DNA of 64,000 nt from Komagataeibacter sp. FNDCF1 (GCF_021295335.1 NZ_JAIWOT010000001.1:2327001-2391000), one strand, 5' to 3'; counted from the first letter of the stretch, positions 51,237-60,625 are shown. Numbers and translations: made by a program. The notes: generated by a model from the sequence alone, not told the origin.

Positions 51237-52460
51237 TTATGCGGCAGATGCCGTGGCGGCAGGTACGGCGGTCGCATCATATTCATAAACCCAGTTGGCC
51301 TTGATGCCCCCCTTGTGCGGATTGATGAAATTGCGAACCTTGTAGCTGACATCCCGCATGATCTGCTCCAGTGGCGATGCGAGATGATAGGTACGTCCCC
51401 GCTCACGCGATTCAAGCTGGACCTGCCGGGTACGCGGCCTGCGCGATGCTTCGTAAACCTGCAGCGCATCGCTGACGGGCACGGGTGCGGCCAGTGCGCG
51501 TGCCAGTTCATAACCATCCTCGATCGCCATGGCCGCCCCCTGTGACAGGAAGGGCAGCATGGGATGCGCGGCATCGCCCAGCAACGTCACGTTGCCCACG
51601 GACCACCTGTCCATCGGGTCCCGGTCGAACAGTCCCCATTTGAACGTGGTGTCCACCCGCTGGAAAAGCTTCTGGATGTTTGGATGCCAGCCATGGAACG
51701 CGGCCAGAAGTTCATCACGTGAACTGGGCAGGTTCCATGATTCCTCCACCCAGTCACGGCTTTCCAGCACGGCCACGATATTGACCGCCTTTCCGCCCTT
51801 TACGTAATAGGTGACCACGTGCCCCTTCGGTCCCATCCAGAAAGAGGAATCCGGCGATACGAAATCCGGCATCACATCAAAAGGCACGACGGCACGCCAG
51901 CACATATGTCCTGTAAACCGTGCCTGCTGCGCACCAAACAGGCTGTTGCGGACAGCGGAATGAATGCCATCCGCACCCACGACCAGGTCGGCCCGGAAGC
52001 TGTCGCCATCGGTAAAGTGGATGACACCGCCATCCGCCCGCTGCTCGACACTCTGGCAGGCCTTGCCCAGCGTAATGCGTTCTTGCTGCACACCTGACAG
52101 CAGCAGTTCATGCAGGTCGGCGCGGTGAACATGGAAGAAACTGGCGCCATACAGTTGTTCACACGCATTACGCAGCGGTGTGCGGAACAGGGTCTTGCCC
52201 GATCTCCAGTTCCTGCCAATCAGTGAATCCGGCAGGAACCCGACCTGTTTCAGCCCGTCAAGCAGGCCCAGCGCGCGAATGACCTTTACGGCGTTGGGGG
52301 TCATCTGCACGCCTGCGCCAATTTCCCCCAGTCGGGCCGAGCGTTCGAACAGGCGGTACCCGATGCCGCGCTGTTCCAGTGCGCAGGCAAGGGCAAGGCC
52401 GCCAATCCCCCCGCCGACAATGGCCACGCGACAATCAGATGACGGGCGGGCAGATGACAT
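51237..52460 (-). CDS. FAD-dependent aromatic monooxygenase (NicC/salicylate hydroxylase-like)
   Basis: 407-residue class A flavoprotein monooxygenase: GxGxxG motif VAIVGGGIGGLALACALEQ, LGEIGAGVQMTPNAVKVIRA, HVHRADLHELL, the DG motif VVGADGIHSAVR and GD motif VTLLGDAAHPMLPFLSQGA. Such enzymes hydroxylate aromatic or pyridine acids, often with decarboxylation, using NAD(P)H. GAGGAG six bases before ATG 52460. Divergent from the Rieske gene at 52815 across a region with two GntR-type operators, so both belong to one regulated unit. Confidence 0.85.
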   Translation of the reverse strand: MSSARPSSDCRVAIVGGGIGGLALACALEQRGIGYRLFERSARLGEIGAGVQMTPNAVKVIRALGLLDGLKQVGFLPDSLIGRNWRSGKTLFRTPLRNACEQLYGASFFHVHRADLHELLLSGVQQERITLGKACQSVEQRADGGVIHFTDGDSFRADLVVGADGIHSAVRNSLFGAQQARFTGHMCWRAVVPFDVMPDFVSPDSSFWMGPKGHVVTYYVKGGKAVNIVAVLESRDWVEESWNLPSSRDELLAAFHGWHPNIQKLFQRVDTTFKWGLFDRDPMDRWSVGNVTLLGDAAHPMLPFLSQGAAMAIEDGYELARALAAPVPVSDALQVYEASRRPRTRQVQLESRERGRTYHLASPLEQIMRDVSYKVRNFINPHKGGIKANWVYEYDATAVPAATASAA

Positions 52461-52516
52461 GGGATGCTCCTCGTTTCCATATCGCGGTGATATGCGTGGC
52501 AGGTTTATCTTACCTC

Positions 52517-52545
52517 TCGTATCGTATACAATTAACCACGATACG
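52517..52545. promoter_or_regulatory. GntR/VanR-type operator A
   Basis: Minus-strand core AATTGTATACGATACG (52533-52518) resembles operator B and the TTGTATACAA-like sites of FCD-type GntR regulators. It is also half of an inverted repeat CGTATCG (52518-52524) / CGATACG (52539-52545). Lies 57 bases before the FAD monooxygenase start. Confidence 0.6.
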
Positions 52546-52766
52546 CAAGAACGACCTTTCAGGGGATCAGGTTCCCCGCGTATCCGGACCCAAAGCCATT
52601 CTCCGCCCCTCCGGGAAACGTCTTCTGAGAAGATGGTTAAATAGACCCCTATTTCCATTATTTATTTGTATTTTTACAGAATAAACAAAGCATGTTGTCT
52701 GGCATAAAAACCCGCTTCCGGCTTCATCCAATCATGGGCCCAAAGGAATTCATTGCGCATCCGCCC

Positions 52767-52785
52767 ATATTGTATACCATATCGT
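52767..52785. promoter_or_regulatory. GntR/VanR-type operator B
   Basis: Core ATTGTATACCATATCG (52769-52784) shares ATTGTATAC.ATA.CG with operator A. It lies 30 bases before the Rieske oxygenase start, where bound repressor would block RNA polymerase. Confidence 0.6.
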
Positions 52786-52814
52786 AATCCTCATTATCAT
52801 TCCCGGAGTCACTG

Positions 52815-53855
52815 ATGTCTGCGCTTCCCGAAACGCTGCCCACCGTGTGTGAAGACGCCGTCCTGCTGAACGACTGGTTTCCGGTTGGCTATGCATCGGA
52901 TTTTGAAAAAGGGCAGATCACACCGGTCCGCCTGCTGGACCGCGACCTGATTGCCTGGCGCGACGACGGGGGCGCCGTGCATGTATGGGAGGATCTGTGC
53001 ATCCATCGTGGCGCACGCCTGTCAAAAGGCTGCATCCGCGATAACCAGGTTGTCTGCCCCTACCATGGCTGGCGCTATAACAGCCGGGGGGAATGCACGC
53101 TGATCCCGGCTGCCCCGCGTGAGACGCCAATGCGCAAGGCCCATGCCTTTACCCATCATGTAAAGGAACAGTACGGGTTCATATGGGTCTGCCTGGGCAC
53201 TGAGCCGGGCGAGATCGCGCCGTTTCCGGAATGGGACGACCCGCGATTCCAGAAAGTGCATTGCGGCCCCTATGCCTATGCTGCCAACGGATTCCGAGCC
53301 ATAGAAAATTTTGTCGATGCCACGCATTTCCCCTTCGTGCATGCCGGGCTGAATGGCGTCATGGAAAACCCGGACGAGATCGCACCCTATGATGTCGAGA
53401 TCGGGGAAGAAGGTGTGGTGTCATCCGAAGTGCGGGTCTTCCAGCCATGGGGCGACGCACGCGGCATACCCGTTGTCGGCTTCTATACCTATAAATGCCT
53501 GCGGCCGTTCCTGGCGCATTTTTCAAAACGGATACTGAAGGCGGATGAAAACGGCACGCCGGTTGACGATGATAGTGAATATTTCGCAACGCTGTTTACC
53601 GTCCAGCCACTGAGCGCCACGGAATGCATCGTGCGCATCTGCTCGGCAACCGACATAACGCCCACACCCACCCCAGACGCGGTGCGCGAGCGTGCGGATG
53701 TCGTCTTCAACCAGGACCGGGAGATCGTTGAAACCCAGCGCCCCGAACGCATACCCACCCAGTTGCGCCATGAACTGCATCACCGGACCGACCTTATGGG
53801 TCAGAAATACCGGACATGGCTGCGCACGCTGGGTATCCGCTACGGAACGCTGTAG
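52815..53855 (+). CDS. Rieske non-haem iron oxygenase, NdmA/VanA-like (O/N-demethylase group)
   Basis: 346 residues. Rieske domain with Cys62, His64, Cys81, His84 (LCIHRGARL...VVCPYHGW) and a catalytic domain with the mononuclear iron motif NFVDATHFPFVHAG. The subgroup includes vanillate O-demethylase and methylxanthine N-demethylases. The C-terminus TDLMGQKYRTWLRTLGI is typical. No reductase gene is adjacent; the one at 59549-60625 is the nearest candidate partner. CCGGAG ribosome site. Followed by the GntR regulator after 119 bases. Confidence 0.85.
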   Translation: MSALPETLPTVCEDAVLLNDWFPVGYASDFEKGQITPVRLLDRDLIAWRDDGGAVHVWEDLCIHRGARLSKGCIRDNQVVCPYHGWRYNSRGECTLIPAAPRETPMRKAHAFTHHVKEQYGFIWVCLGTEPGEIAPFPEWDDPRFQKVHCGPYAYAANGFRAIENFVDATHFPFVHAGLNGVMENPDEIAPYDVEIGEEGVVSSEVRVFQPWGDARGIPVVGFYTYKCLRPFLAHFSKRILKADENGTPVDDDSEYFATLFTVQPLSATECIVRICSATDITPTPTPDAVRERADVVFNQDREIVETQRPERIPTQLRHELHHRTDLMGQKYRTWLRTLGIRYGTL

Positions 53856-53974
53856 GAAGGCGATACGACACGCCGTACCAGCCCGGCATGTGATGGGACA
53901 TGCTGCCCGGAACCGGCGCGGCCGGCAGCAATATCCTGTGTGCACATGCAAAAACGGGGTATGGAAACACCATC

Positions 53975-54661
53975 ATGAACATATTGACAGACGACAAGAA
54001 AACCCGCGAAGGCGCCCCGAACCGCGAAGTGCTGATGAAGGGGCTGCTGCGGCAGCTCAGGACGGAAATCATCAACGGGATGTGGGGGCCGGGGCAGCGC
54101 CTGCCGGAACAGGAACTGTGCCATGAATACAGCGTGTCCCGCACGCCATTGCGCGATGCGCTGAAGGAACTGGAACGCGAAGGGCTGGTCACGATCACCC
54201 CCTTCTCCGGCGCGACGGTCACACCGGTCCGCAGTGCCGACCTGGCCGACCGTTTTCAGGTCCTGCGCAGTATCGAACAGTTTGCCGCGGAACTGCTGGC
54301 ACAGGACGGTTCCACGACAGCCGTGGAGAAACTGTCCGCCCTGCAGGACAGGATGGACCAGTGCATACAGGAACATGACGTGGCGCAATATTACCGCCTT
54401 AACGACGATTTCCACGTAACCCTGGTCACGGAATGCGGCAACGCTGCGCTGGCCGACATGCATGCCGTCGCCATGTCCCATATCGCACGCGCACGAAAAA
54501 TCGTTAATGAATATGAGGGCGTGACCCACACAAGGGCATGCGAGCACCGGGGCATCATTCAGATGATCGAAATGAAGAGCCCCATCCTGGCGGTGGAATA
54601 CGTCCGGGCCCACCTGCTGAATATGTCGGAACATGTACTGGACAAGATCATGACCCTGTAA
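53975..54661 (+). CDS. GntR-family regulator (FCD type)
   Basis: 228 residues: N-terminal winged helix (LRTEIINGMWGPGQRLPEQE, YSVSRTPLRDALKELEREGL) and a C-terminal all-helical FCD ligand domain with metal-site residues (YYRLNDDFHVTLV, HRGIIQMIE). Probably represses the monooxygenase/Rieske pair through the two TTGTATAC-type sites in their shared promoter region. ATG 53975; upstream start in the same frame unlikely. Confidence 0.88.
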   Translation: MNILTDDKKTREGAPNREVLMKGLLRQLRTEIINGMWGPGQRLPEQELCHEYSVSRTPLRDALKELEREGLVTITPFSGATVTPVRSADLADRFQVLRSIEQFAAELLAQDGSTTAVEKLSALQDRMDQCIQEHDVAQYYRLNDDFHVTLVTECGNAALADMHAVAMSHIARARKIVNEYEGVTHTRACEHRGIIQMIEMKSPILAVEYVRAHLLNMSEHVLDKIMTL

Positions 54662-54694
54662 CCGTTCCGACAGGTACTTCCGGTTTACCGGATA

Positions 54695-56020
54695 TCAGAA
54701 CCCGCCGATGACACGCAACTTCGTGCCATCCGTAAAACGCCGCAGGCGGAAGGGGGCAGGGTCGACCACCGGGGTCTTCCCCGTGGCCAGATCGGCGGTC
54801 AGTTGCCCAGCCCCCGGCCCGATGCCAAAGCCATGGCCGGAAAAGCCGGTCGAGATTGTCAGGCCCGGTATTTCGGGCACCGTATCGATGACCGGCACGA
54901 CATCGGGCATCACGTCAATCAGGCCGCCCCAGTGCTGCAGGATATGGATGGGGCCGACAGCGGGGAACATCTTCTCCAGCCGGGCGACCATGCCGCGCGT
55001 CAGCCTGACATTTGGCCGCGGGTCCAGCACCCGCGTCTTTTCGAACACGGTCGGCATGTCGAGCGCCCATTTACGTGGCGTCATCAGTTCCGTCAGGAAC
55101 CTGTTGTCCAGACGCGGGCGAATGGCCTTGTATTCCGCAAGGAATGCGGGAACATACTGCCACGCCAGCCTGAACGTGTCGGGCACGATGGGTGCGCTCA
55201 GCCCCACGGTCGCGGCAATGTTGTATCCGCCATCGTCACGCCTGCGATAGGCGACCGGCCCAAGATAGGCCGACGTTTCTGGCAGGCCCGGAACCGGCGC
55301 GGTACGGCATACGGATGCCAGCACCTTCAGCTGTGGCAGGTCCACGCCCAGATTGCCGCAGAACAGCCGCGACCACGCCCCGCCAGCCACGACAACCTGG
55401 CCTGTTTTTATGTAGCCCAGTTCACTGACCACGCCACAGACACGTCCGCCTTCGCGTTCGATACCCCGGACCGCGCAGTTCTGCACGATCTCGGCACCCA
55501 TCTCGCGCGCGGCCAGGGCTATGGCGGGGGCGGCACGCTGCGGCTCGGCACGGGCATCCGTGGGGTTGTACAGCGCCGTGCGCGCCGTGCCCTCATAACC
55601 GGGCAGGATCTGGCGTATCTCGCTGCCTGTGACAATCCGGCTGCCGATCTGGAACGGCCGCGCCGCCTCGACAAACTGCTCATGGCGGGCGCGATCGGCA
55701 TCGCTTCCGGCAATGGAGAGGATACCGCAGACATCGAAACCCGTGTCCAGCCCGCGCGTGGCGAATTCGTGCCATACGCGAAAACTTTCCATCATCAGGG
55801 GCAGTTCACGCGGATCCCGCCCGTTACGACGCACCCAGCCCCAGTTCCGGCTGGACTGCTCGCCCGCAATGTATCCCTTTTCGCACAGGATGACGGAAAC
55901 ACCCCGACGGGCCAGGGCATATGCCGTGCTGACACCGATGATGCCGCCACCGATAATGACAACATCCGCCCTGTCCGATGGCCGTTCATCGGTCTGGATA
56001 CGTCTGACTTCAGGCCCCAT
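54695..56020 (-). CDS. FAD-dependent D-amino-acid oxidase/dehydrogenase-type oxidoreductase
   Basis: 441 residues of the DAO superfamily: dinucleotide motif VVIIGGGIIGVSTAYALARR, SSRNWGWVRRNGRDPRELPL, a QIL.G.EG.. substrate region and the C-terminal FSGHGFGIGPGAGQLTADLA. Members oxidise glycine, sarcosine, D-proline or hydroxyproline at the alpha carbon. In this cluster it would suit oxidation of a D-proline-type product of the epimerase (HypO-like role) or a demethylation step. AGGAAG before ATG. Convergent with the GntR gene. Confidence 0.8.
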   Translation of the reverse strand: MGPEVRRIQTDERPSDRADVVIIGGGIIGVSTAYALARRGVSVILCEKGYIAGEQSSRNWGWVRRNGRDPRELPLMMESFRVWHEFATRGLDTGFDVCGILSIAGSDADRARHEQFVEAARPFQIGSRIVTGSEIRQILPGYEGTARTALYNPTDARAEPQRAAPAIALAAREMGAEIVQNCAVRGIEREGGRVCGVVSELGYIKTGQVVVAGGAWSRLFCGNLGVDLPQLKVLASVCRTAPVPGLPETSAYLGPVAYRRRDDGGYNIAATVGLSAPIVPDTFRLAWQYVPAFLAEYKAIRPRLDNRFLTELMTPRKWALDMPTVFEKTRVLDPRPNVRLTRGMVARLEKMFPAVGPIHILQHWGGLIDVMPDVVPVIDTVPEIPGLTISTGFSGHGFGIGPGAGQLTADLATGKTPVVDPAPFRLRRFTDGTKLRVIGGF

Positions 56021-56491
56021 GTATCACCGCTTCCTGTGCTTGCGAAACTGCTCCCGACGTGGCGCGGCCCACGGGTCCTGCACAGGAATGCACAGGACAG
56101 GACCGGTGCCGACTGCCCGGAGCATCCGTCATCATCTGCCGTTCACGGATATCCTGCATCGCATGCACGCAATTTTCAATCCGGTCTGATAACGGAATAT
56201 GCAGGTATGTTCGCGCAACATATGTCCCGCTACCTGTCCGCCCCATGCGGGCCTTCAATGGTCATCTGGGGCTTCCGGGCCGCCACGTCGCGGATATGGA
56301 ACATGATACTGAAAGCCGCCCGCCATCATCGCCAGTCCGCAGGGCCCGTGATCGCCTGATTTTATAGATTTTCCTTTTTGTTCCAATTCAGATTATTGCA
56401 TTGCCTGCCATGAATGGCCTGCTCAGGATGACAGGTGGTATCCAGATTCATTTGATACCCGGATAGAAATCCTATTGTTCAGAAAACAGGC
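56021..56491. other. Intergenic region with repeated operator-like sequences
   Basis: 470 bases, no convincing gene. Near the oxidoreductase promoter are an inverted repeat GGTCCTG (56074-56080) / CAGGACC (56098-56104) and within it the direct repeat TGCACAGGA (56079-56087, 56089-56097). Plausible regulator site for the minus-strand gene. The remainder shows nothing I can support. Confidence 0.35.
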
Positions 56492-56983
56492 ATGACCCAG
56501 GAAAAAGAAGCCCTCCAGAAGATTTATAAAAATGTAGTAGAAGAAGAACTGGGCTCCGTTGCAAAGATAGATGATGATGGTGATGTCTTTTTCACTGTCC
56601 CTGATGCCGGACGGTTTTTCATATTCCTGTATGAAAATGATCCGTCCTATTTCCGGATGGGTATTTTCAATTTCATCTCGCGGAAAGATTACGGTCTGCC
56701 GGCAACGGAACTCCTTGAGGCCGTCAATTCCTTCAATGTACAGAACAAATGCTGCAAATTCTGGCTGAAGGAAAGCAGGGACAGCGGGGACCATTTCATC
56801 AGCATCACGATAGAAGCCTTTCTGGGCGGACTGGGTGAACTGCCGGATGAAAAGATCCTGCGGGCGACAATCGGACGGTATTTTGGCATCCTGAACAGCG
56901 GAGCGCATGAAATCGCGGACCATCTACGCAAACGCATCAAGGCGCAGGAGGCACTGTCCGGCACGGAATCTTCCGAAGCCTGA
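56492..56983 (+). CDS. YbjN-like protein
   Basis: 163 residues, acidic. FF.VPDAGRFFIFLYENDPSYFRM, ATELLEAVNSFNVQNKCCKFWL and a C-terminal helical part resemble the YbjN/type III chaperone-like fold of small regulatory or chaperone proteins. No strong ribosome site before ATG. It lies between two minus-strand genes of the catabolic island without obvious link to it. Lower GC than its neighbours. Confidence 0.65.
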   Translation: MTQEKEALQKIYKNVVEEELGSVAKIDDDGDVFFTVPDAGRFFIFLYENDPSYFRMGIFNFISRKDYGLPATELLEAVNSFNVQNKCCKFWLKESRDSGDHFISITIEAFLGGLGELPDEKILRATIGRYFGILNSGAHEIADHLRKRIKAQEALSGTESSEA

Positions 56984-57233
56984 TTTTCAACGCCCGCATG
57001 ACGGGGCTGCCGCCAGTCCACGCGTTCCGGCCCATGAATGCCGGAAACGGGGGCAGAACCGGGCGATCATCCCTGTCACCGTAGGCCCTGCCCTACGGCG
57101 GACAGGCTCCGGGCCTGCGGAACGGTTTCCCTGCCGGTCAGAAACCGCGTACGGAACCTGCCCGCCAGCACCCGGGCGTTATGTGGGCGCCCTCCCCGAA
57201 AAGGCGCGCCCTGTGCTTGTGGAGCATGTATCC

Positions 57234-58130
57234 CTAAAGGTTTTCGACAATCCAGCTGGCCACGCGCTCGCTCAGGCCGCTGCGTTTGTCCCGCAGGGGA
57301 ATGATGACACTATAACACCCGTCGGGTGTCACGGCCCTGTCCCCCAGAACGACAAGCGATCCAGCCCGCAGGTAGCGTTGCACGAGGACATCCCAGCCAA
57401 GCACGATACCCTGCCCGGCCTTGGCCGCCTCCAGTGCATCGGCATAATGGTTGAAGCGCATGTTGGCCGCGGGAATTTTCACGCCAGGGCAGGCATGCGC
57501 GAACCACTGCTTCCAGGAATTCCATTCCCGGTTTGACGTATCGTGTTCGATCAGGCCGGATGGCGCGCGGAAAAACTGCTCCGCGGTCCCGAAACGGGCC
57601 GCAACGGCCGGGGAACAGACGGGAAAGATCGAATCGTGTCTTGATCCAAGCATTTTTCCATTTTCGGCAGACGGGGTTCCGAACCATACGGCCACGTCCA
57701 CCTCGGCCATGTTCAGATCCCGCCGGGAATCCTGGGAAACCAGACGGATCTGGATGGAGGGAAAGCACTGGTGCAGTTCGGTCAGCCGGGGGATCAGCCA
57801 TAGCGTGGCAAAGGCCGTGCTTGTCCCGATCGTCACGACCTCGTCACGGGTGACGGTACGGATCGAATCCACGCTGTGCATGATTTCGGAAAAGCTTTTT
57901 GACAGTGTGGCCACCAGTATCAGGCAGCTTGGCGTGGGTTCAACCGAACGGTGTCCACGCACGAAAAGCTGGGTGCCCAGATCCTGCTCCAGTGCGCCGA
58001 TCTGCCGGCTGACCGCCGCCTGCGTCACGCCCAGTTCCTGCGCGGCCCGGGTGAAGCTCTGGTGCCGTGCCGCCGCTTCCAGCGCCACCATGGCCGTAAG
58101 GGAGGGAACGCTTTTTTTGAAATTCCTCAC
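57234..58130 (-). CDS. LysR-family transcriptional regulator (GcvA-like)
   Basis: 298 residues: helix-turn-helix domain (ALEAAARHQSFTRAAQELGV, TQAAVSRQIGALEQDLG) and substrate-binding-like effector domain (VVTIGTSTAFATLWLIPRLT). The start is GTG 58130; no better ATG nearby. Divergent from the Rieske/reductase/epimerase operon, with a CATAA-N7-TTATG palindrome between them, so it is the probable activator of that operon. Confidence 0.88.
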   Translation of the reverse strand: MRNFKKSVPSLTAMVALEAAARHQSFTRAAQELGVTQAAVSRQIGALEQDLGTQLFVRGHRSVEPTPSCLILVATLSKSFSEIMHSVDSIRTVTRDEVVTIGTSTAFATLWLIPRLTELHQCFPSIQIRLVSQDSRRDLNMAEVDVAVWFGTPSAENGKMLGSRHDSIFPVCSPAVAARFGTAEQFFRAPSGLIEHDTSNREWNSWKQWFAHACPGVKIPAANMRFNHYADALEAAKAGQGIVLGWDVLVQRYLRAGSLVVLGDRAVTPDGCYSVIIPLRDKRSGLSERVASWIVENL

Positions 58131-58177
58131 TGCCTGCCCGTTCCCCTGAATTCCGGCCGCTGGCCCATCTTCTTTCC

Positions 58178-58194
58178 CATAACATTTTCTTATG
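58178..58194. promoter_or_regulatory. LysR-type operator candidate
   Basis: CATAA-CATTTTC-TTATG inverted repeat contains a T-N11-A core, between the LysR gene and the Rieske operon it faces. Lies 102 bases before the Rieske start. Confidence 0.5.
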
Positions 58195-58295
58195 TGAGGA
58201 GGGAATTTTTCTATGGTTGAATGATGGGGGTGGAATCTGGATCATTGCATTCCCACAATGACACAGTTCCTACTCAACAGGATTGGAGAGAGTCC

Positions 58296-59546
58296 ATGGC
58301 AGGTTCCCTTCCGACAATCTCCGGGTTGCTGAACGCGCGCCGTCCCGGCCATTCGCTTCCCGCAGGTCTCTATACGCGCGATGATGTCTTTGAAGCGGAC
58401 ATGGACGTGTTCTTCCGGCGACAGTGGATCAATATCGGCCTGGAAGCCGACGTGCCGGAGCCGGGCGATGCCTATGTCGTAGATATCGGTGACAACAGCC
58501 TGATCCTGCTGCGCAACGACGATAACGAGATCGGGGTGTTCCACAATGTCTGCCGCCATCGCGGCGCGCGCATCCTGGATGCCGGCCCGAACATGATCGG
58601 CAAGCTGGTCTGCCCGTATCACCAGTGGACCTACGAACTATCGGGCGAACTTGTTTACGCACCCCACATGGGCCAGGATTTCGACAAGTCATGCCGCAGC
58701 CTCAAACCGGTGAATTTCGTCTCGGTTGGCGGCCTGGTGTATGTCTGTCTCGATGATAACCCGCCCATGGACATCGCCCCGCTGGTGGAGACGATGGAAG
58801 CCCGCCTGGCCCCCTACGACATCCGCAATACCAAGGTCGCGCACCAGATGGATATCGTGGAGGACGGGAACTGGAAGCTCACGATGGAAAACAATCGTGA
58901 ATGCTATCACTGCGCGGGCACCCATCCCGAACTGTGCGTCTCCTTCATCGATCTTGACTTCGGGTTTGATCCCGCCTCCCTGACCGATGAGGACCGCAAG
59001 ATTGCCGACGCGCACCAGGCGCTGTATGACCAGCGCACGCGCGAATGGGAAGACGCGGGCTACCCCTCCGCCCTTGTCGCACAGCTTGCGGACTGCAACA
59101 CCAATTTCCGCACCCAGCGCCTGATCATGGCGGGTGCCGGCGAATCCCAGACACCCGACGCCACCGCGGCCAGCCGCAGGCTGCTGGGCACCATGACGCG
59201 CAAGGATCTGGGGGACATCCATCTGTGGGGGCATAACTGCTGGAACCACTTCATGGGCGACCATGCGGTTACGGCAACCGTCATCCCGCTTTCATCGGGA
59301 AAGACCCTGGTGCGCACCAAGTGGCTTGTCCACAAGGACGCGGTCGAAGGGGTGGATTACGACCTGGAAAAACTGACCAGTGTCTGGACCGCCACGACAC
59401 GGCAGGATGCGGATCTCGTCGCCCGCTCCCATGCCGGCATCAAGGACCCCGCCTATACACCGGGTCCATATTCGAAATTCACCGAGCAGGAACTGGACCG
59501 GTTCGCCACCTGGTATGTCGATGTGATGCGGGCGAACGGTTACTGA
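58296..59546 (+). CDS. Rieske oxygenase, quaternary-amine (betaine) demethylase type
   Basis: 416 residues. Rieske domain Cys86, His88, Cys106, His109 (VCRHRGARI...LVCPYHQW) and catalytic motif NNRECYHCAGTHPEL, the arrangement of glycine betaine monooxygenase GbcA and stachydrine demethylase Stc2. Removes one N-methyl group from a quaternary ammonium compound as formaldehyde, with O2 and electrons from the reductase encoded two bases downstream. GGAGAG before ATG 58296. Substrate preference (proline betaine, hydroxyproline betaine, glycine betaine or carnitine) is not settled by sequence; neighbours favour a proline betaine. Confidence 0.88.
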   Translation: MAGSLPTISGLLNARRPGHSLPAGLYTRDDVFEADMDVFFRRQWINIGLEADVPEPGDAYVVDIGDNSLILLRNDDNEIGVFHNVCRHRGARILDAGPNMIGKLVCPYHQWTYELSGELVYAPHMGQDFDKSCRSLKPVNFVSVGGLVYVCLDDNPPMDIAPLVETMEARLAPYDIRNTKVAHQMDIVEDGNWKLTMENNRECYHCAGTHPELCVSFIDLDFGFDPASLTDEDRKIADAHQALYDQRTREWEDAGYPSALVAQLADCNTNFRTQRLIMAGAGESQTPDATAASRRLLGTMTRKDLGDIHLWGHNCWNHFMGDHAVTATVIPLSSGKTLVRTKWLVHKDAVEGVDYDLEKLTSVWTATTRQDADLVARSHAGIKDPAYTPGPYSKFTEQELDRFATWYVDVMRANGY

Positions 59547-59548
59547 TC

Positions 59549-60625
59549 GTGCAGGCAGCGCTTTCATGTCATACGGACGGGGTCTACTGGGACCGGGAAC
59601 GGGATTCGGAACTCGTCTGCCTGGATGTACGCGACGAGACGCATGACATCAGGACATTCACGTTCAGGGCAAAGGACAACCGGTATTTCAGCTTCGGGGC
59701 GGGACAGTATTTCGCTTTTGAAATACCCGGTGACAATACGGTCGAGCAGAGATGCTACACCATAGCGTCCTCTCCCCTGCGGCCCCGAACGATCGCGATT
59801 ACGGTCAAGCGGGTCACAGGGGGCCTGGTCTCGAACTGGCTTCATGACAACATGCGCCCCGGCATGACCCTGGCCGCACAGGGGCCCGCCGGGGCCTTCA
59901 CGCTCCCGGCGGGCAAAACCGGGAAATATCTTTTCCTTTCGGGTGGGGTCGGCATCACGCCACTCATGTCCATAAGCCGTGCTCTGGCGGATGCCGCCAT
60001 TCCGTCCGACATCGTTTTCCTTCACGCCGCACGCACGCCCGAAGACCTGGTCTTCCATCGGGAACTTGCGCTTCTGGCCAGTCAGTCACCACAGTTCCGA
60101 CTGTTCATGCTGCCCGAAAACAGGGGCAGGAATGGCGGCTTTTCCGGCGTCACGGGCCGTATCTCGCAGGAACTTCTTGCCCTGGCGGTGCCGGATATCC
60201 ATGAACGTGTGGTGATGTGCTGCGGCCCGGCACCATTCATGGAATCCGCCCGGACCATCTGCTCCGCGCTCGGCGTTCCCGCGCATCATTATCTTGAAGA
60301 AAGCTTTAACGCGGCCGTCCTTATGGAAAGCGAGATTGACACTCCGGTCAGTCCGGATGTCACGACTTTCAATATCACATTTTCCAGGCAGGACCGGACC
60401 ATACAGGCATTACCGGAACAATCCGTTCTGGCAGCCGCCAGGAAGAACGGTATCCGCCTGCCTTCTTCCTGCGCCAACGGGGTCTGCGGTACCTGCAAGT
60501 CGAAACTGGTCAGTGGCAGCGTGGACATGAAACATGGCGGCGGGATCCGGCAGCGTGAAGTTGATGCGGGCATGTTTCTGCCATGCTGCTCCCGGCCGCT
60601 CAGTGATCTCGTGATCGAGCGCTGA
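59549..60625 (+). CDS. Ferredoxin-type reductase of the Rieske system (GbcB-like)
   Basis: 358 residues: FAD-binding beta barrel (RCYTIASSP, LVSNWLHDNMRPG), NAD-binding domain (YLFLSGGVGITPLMSIS, VMCCGPAPFM) and C-terminal plant-type [2Fe-2S] domain (SCANGVCGTCKSKL ... FLPCC). Passes electrons from NAD(P)H to the Rieske oxygenase. The start is GTG 59549, two bases after the oxygenase stop; no in-frame ATG nearby. It may also serve the second Rieske oxygenase at 52815, which lacks its own reductase. Confidence 0.88.
   Translation: MQAALSCHTDGVYWDRERDSELVCLDVRDETHDIRTFTFRAKDNRYFSFGAGQYFAFEIPGDNTVEQRCYTIASSPLRPRTIAITVKRVTGGLVSNWLHDNMRPGMTLAAQGPAGAFTLPAGKTGKYLFLSGGVGITPLMSISRALADAAIPSDIVFLHAARTPEDLVFHRELALLASQSPQFRLFMLPENRGRNGGFSGVTGRISQELLALAVPDIHERVVMCCGPAPFMESARTICSALGVPAHHYLEESFNAAVLMESEIDTPVSPDVTTFNITFSRQDRTIQALPEQSVLAAARKNGIRLPSSCANGVCGTCKSKLVSGSVDMKHGGGIRQREVDAGMFLPCCSRPLSDLVIER

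Larger units (their letters stand above)
52461..52814. other. Divergent promoter region of monooxygenase and Rieske genes
   Basis: 354 bases without coding potential, AT-rich in the middle (52640-52690). It holds two similar operator sequences, one near each gene start, listed separately. Confidence 0.6.

Noticed and set aside
54803-56359. 518-residue plus-strand open frame
   Set aside because: Antisense to the FAD oxidoreductase, which has a clear dinucleotide motif and ribosome site.
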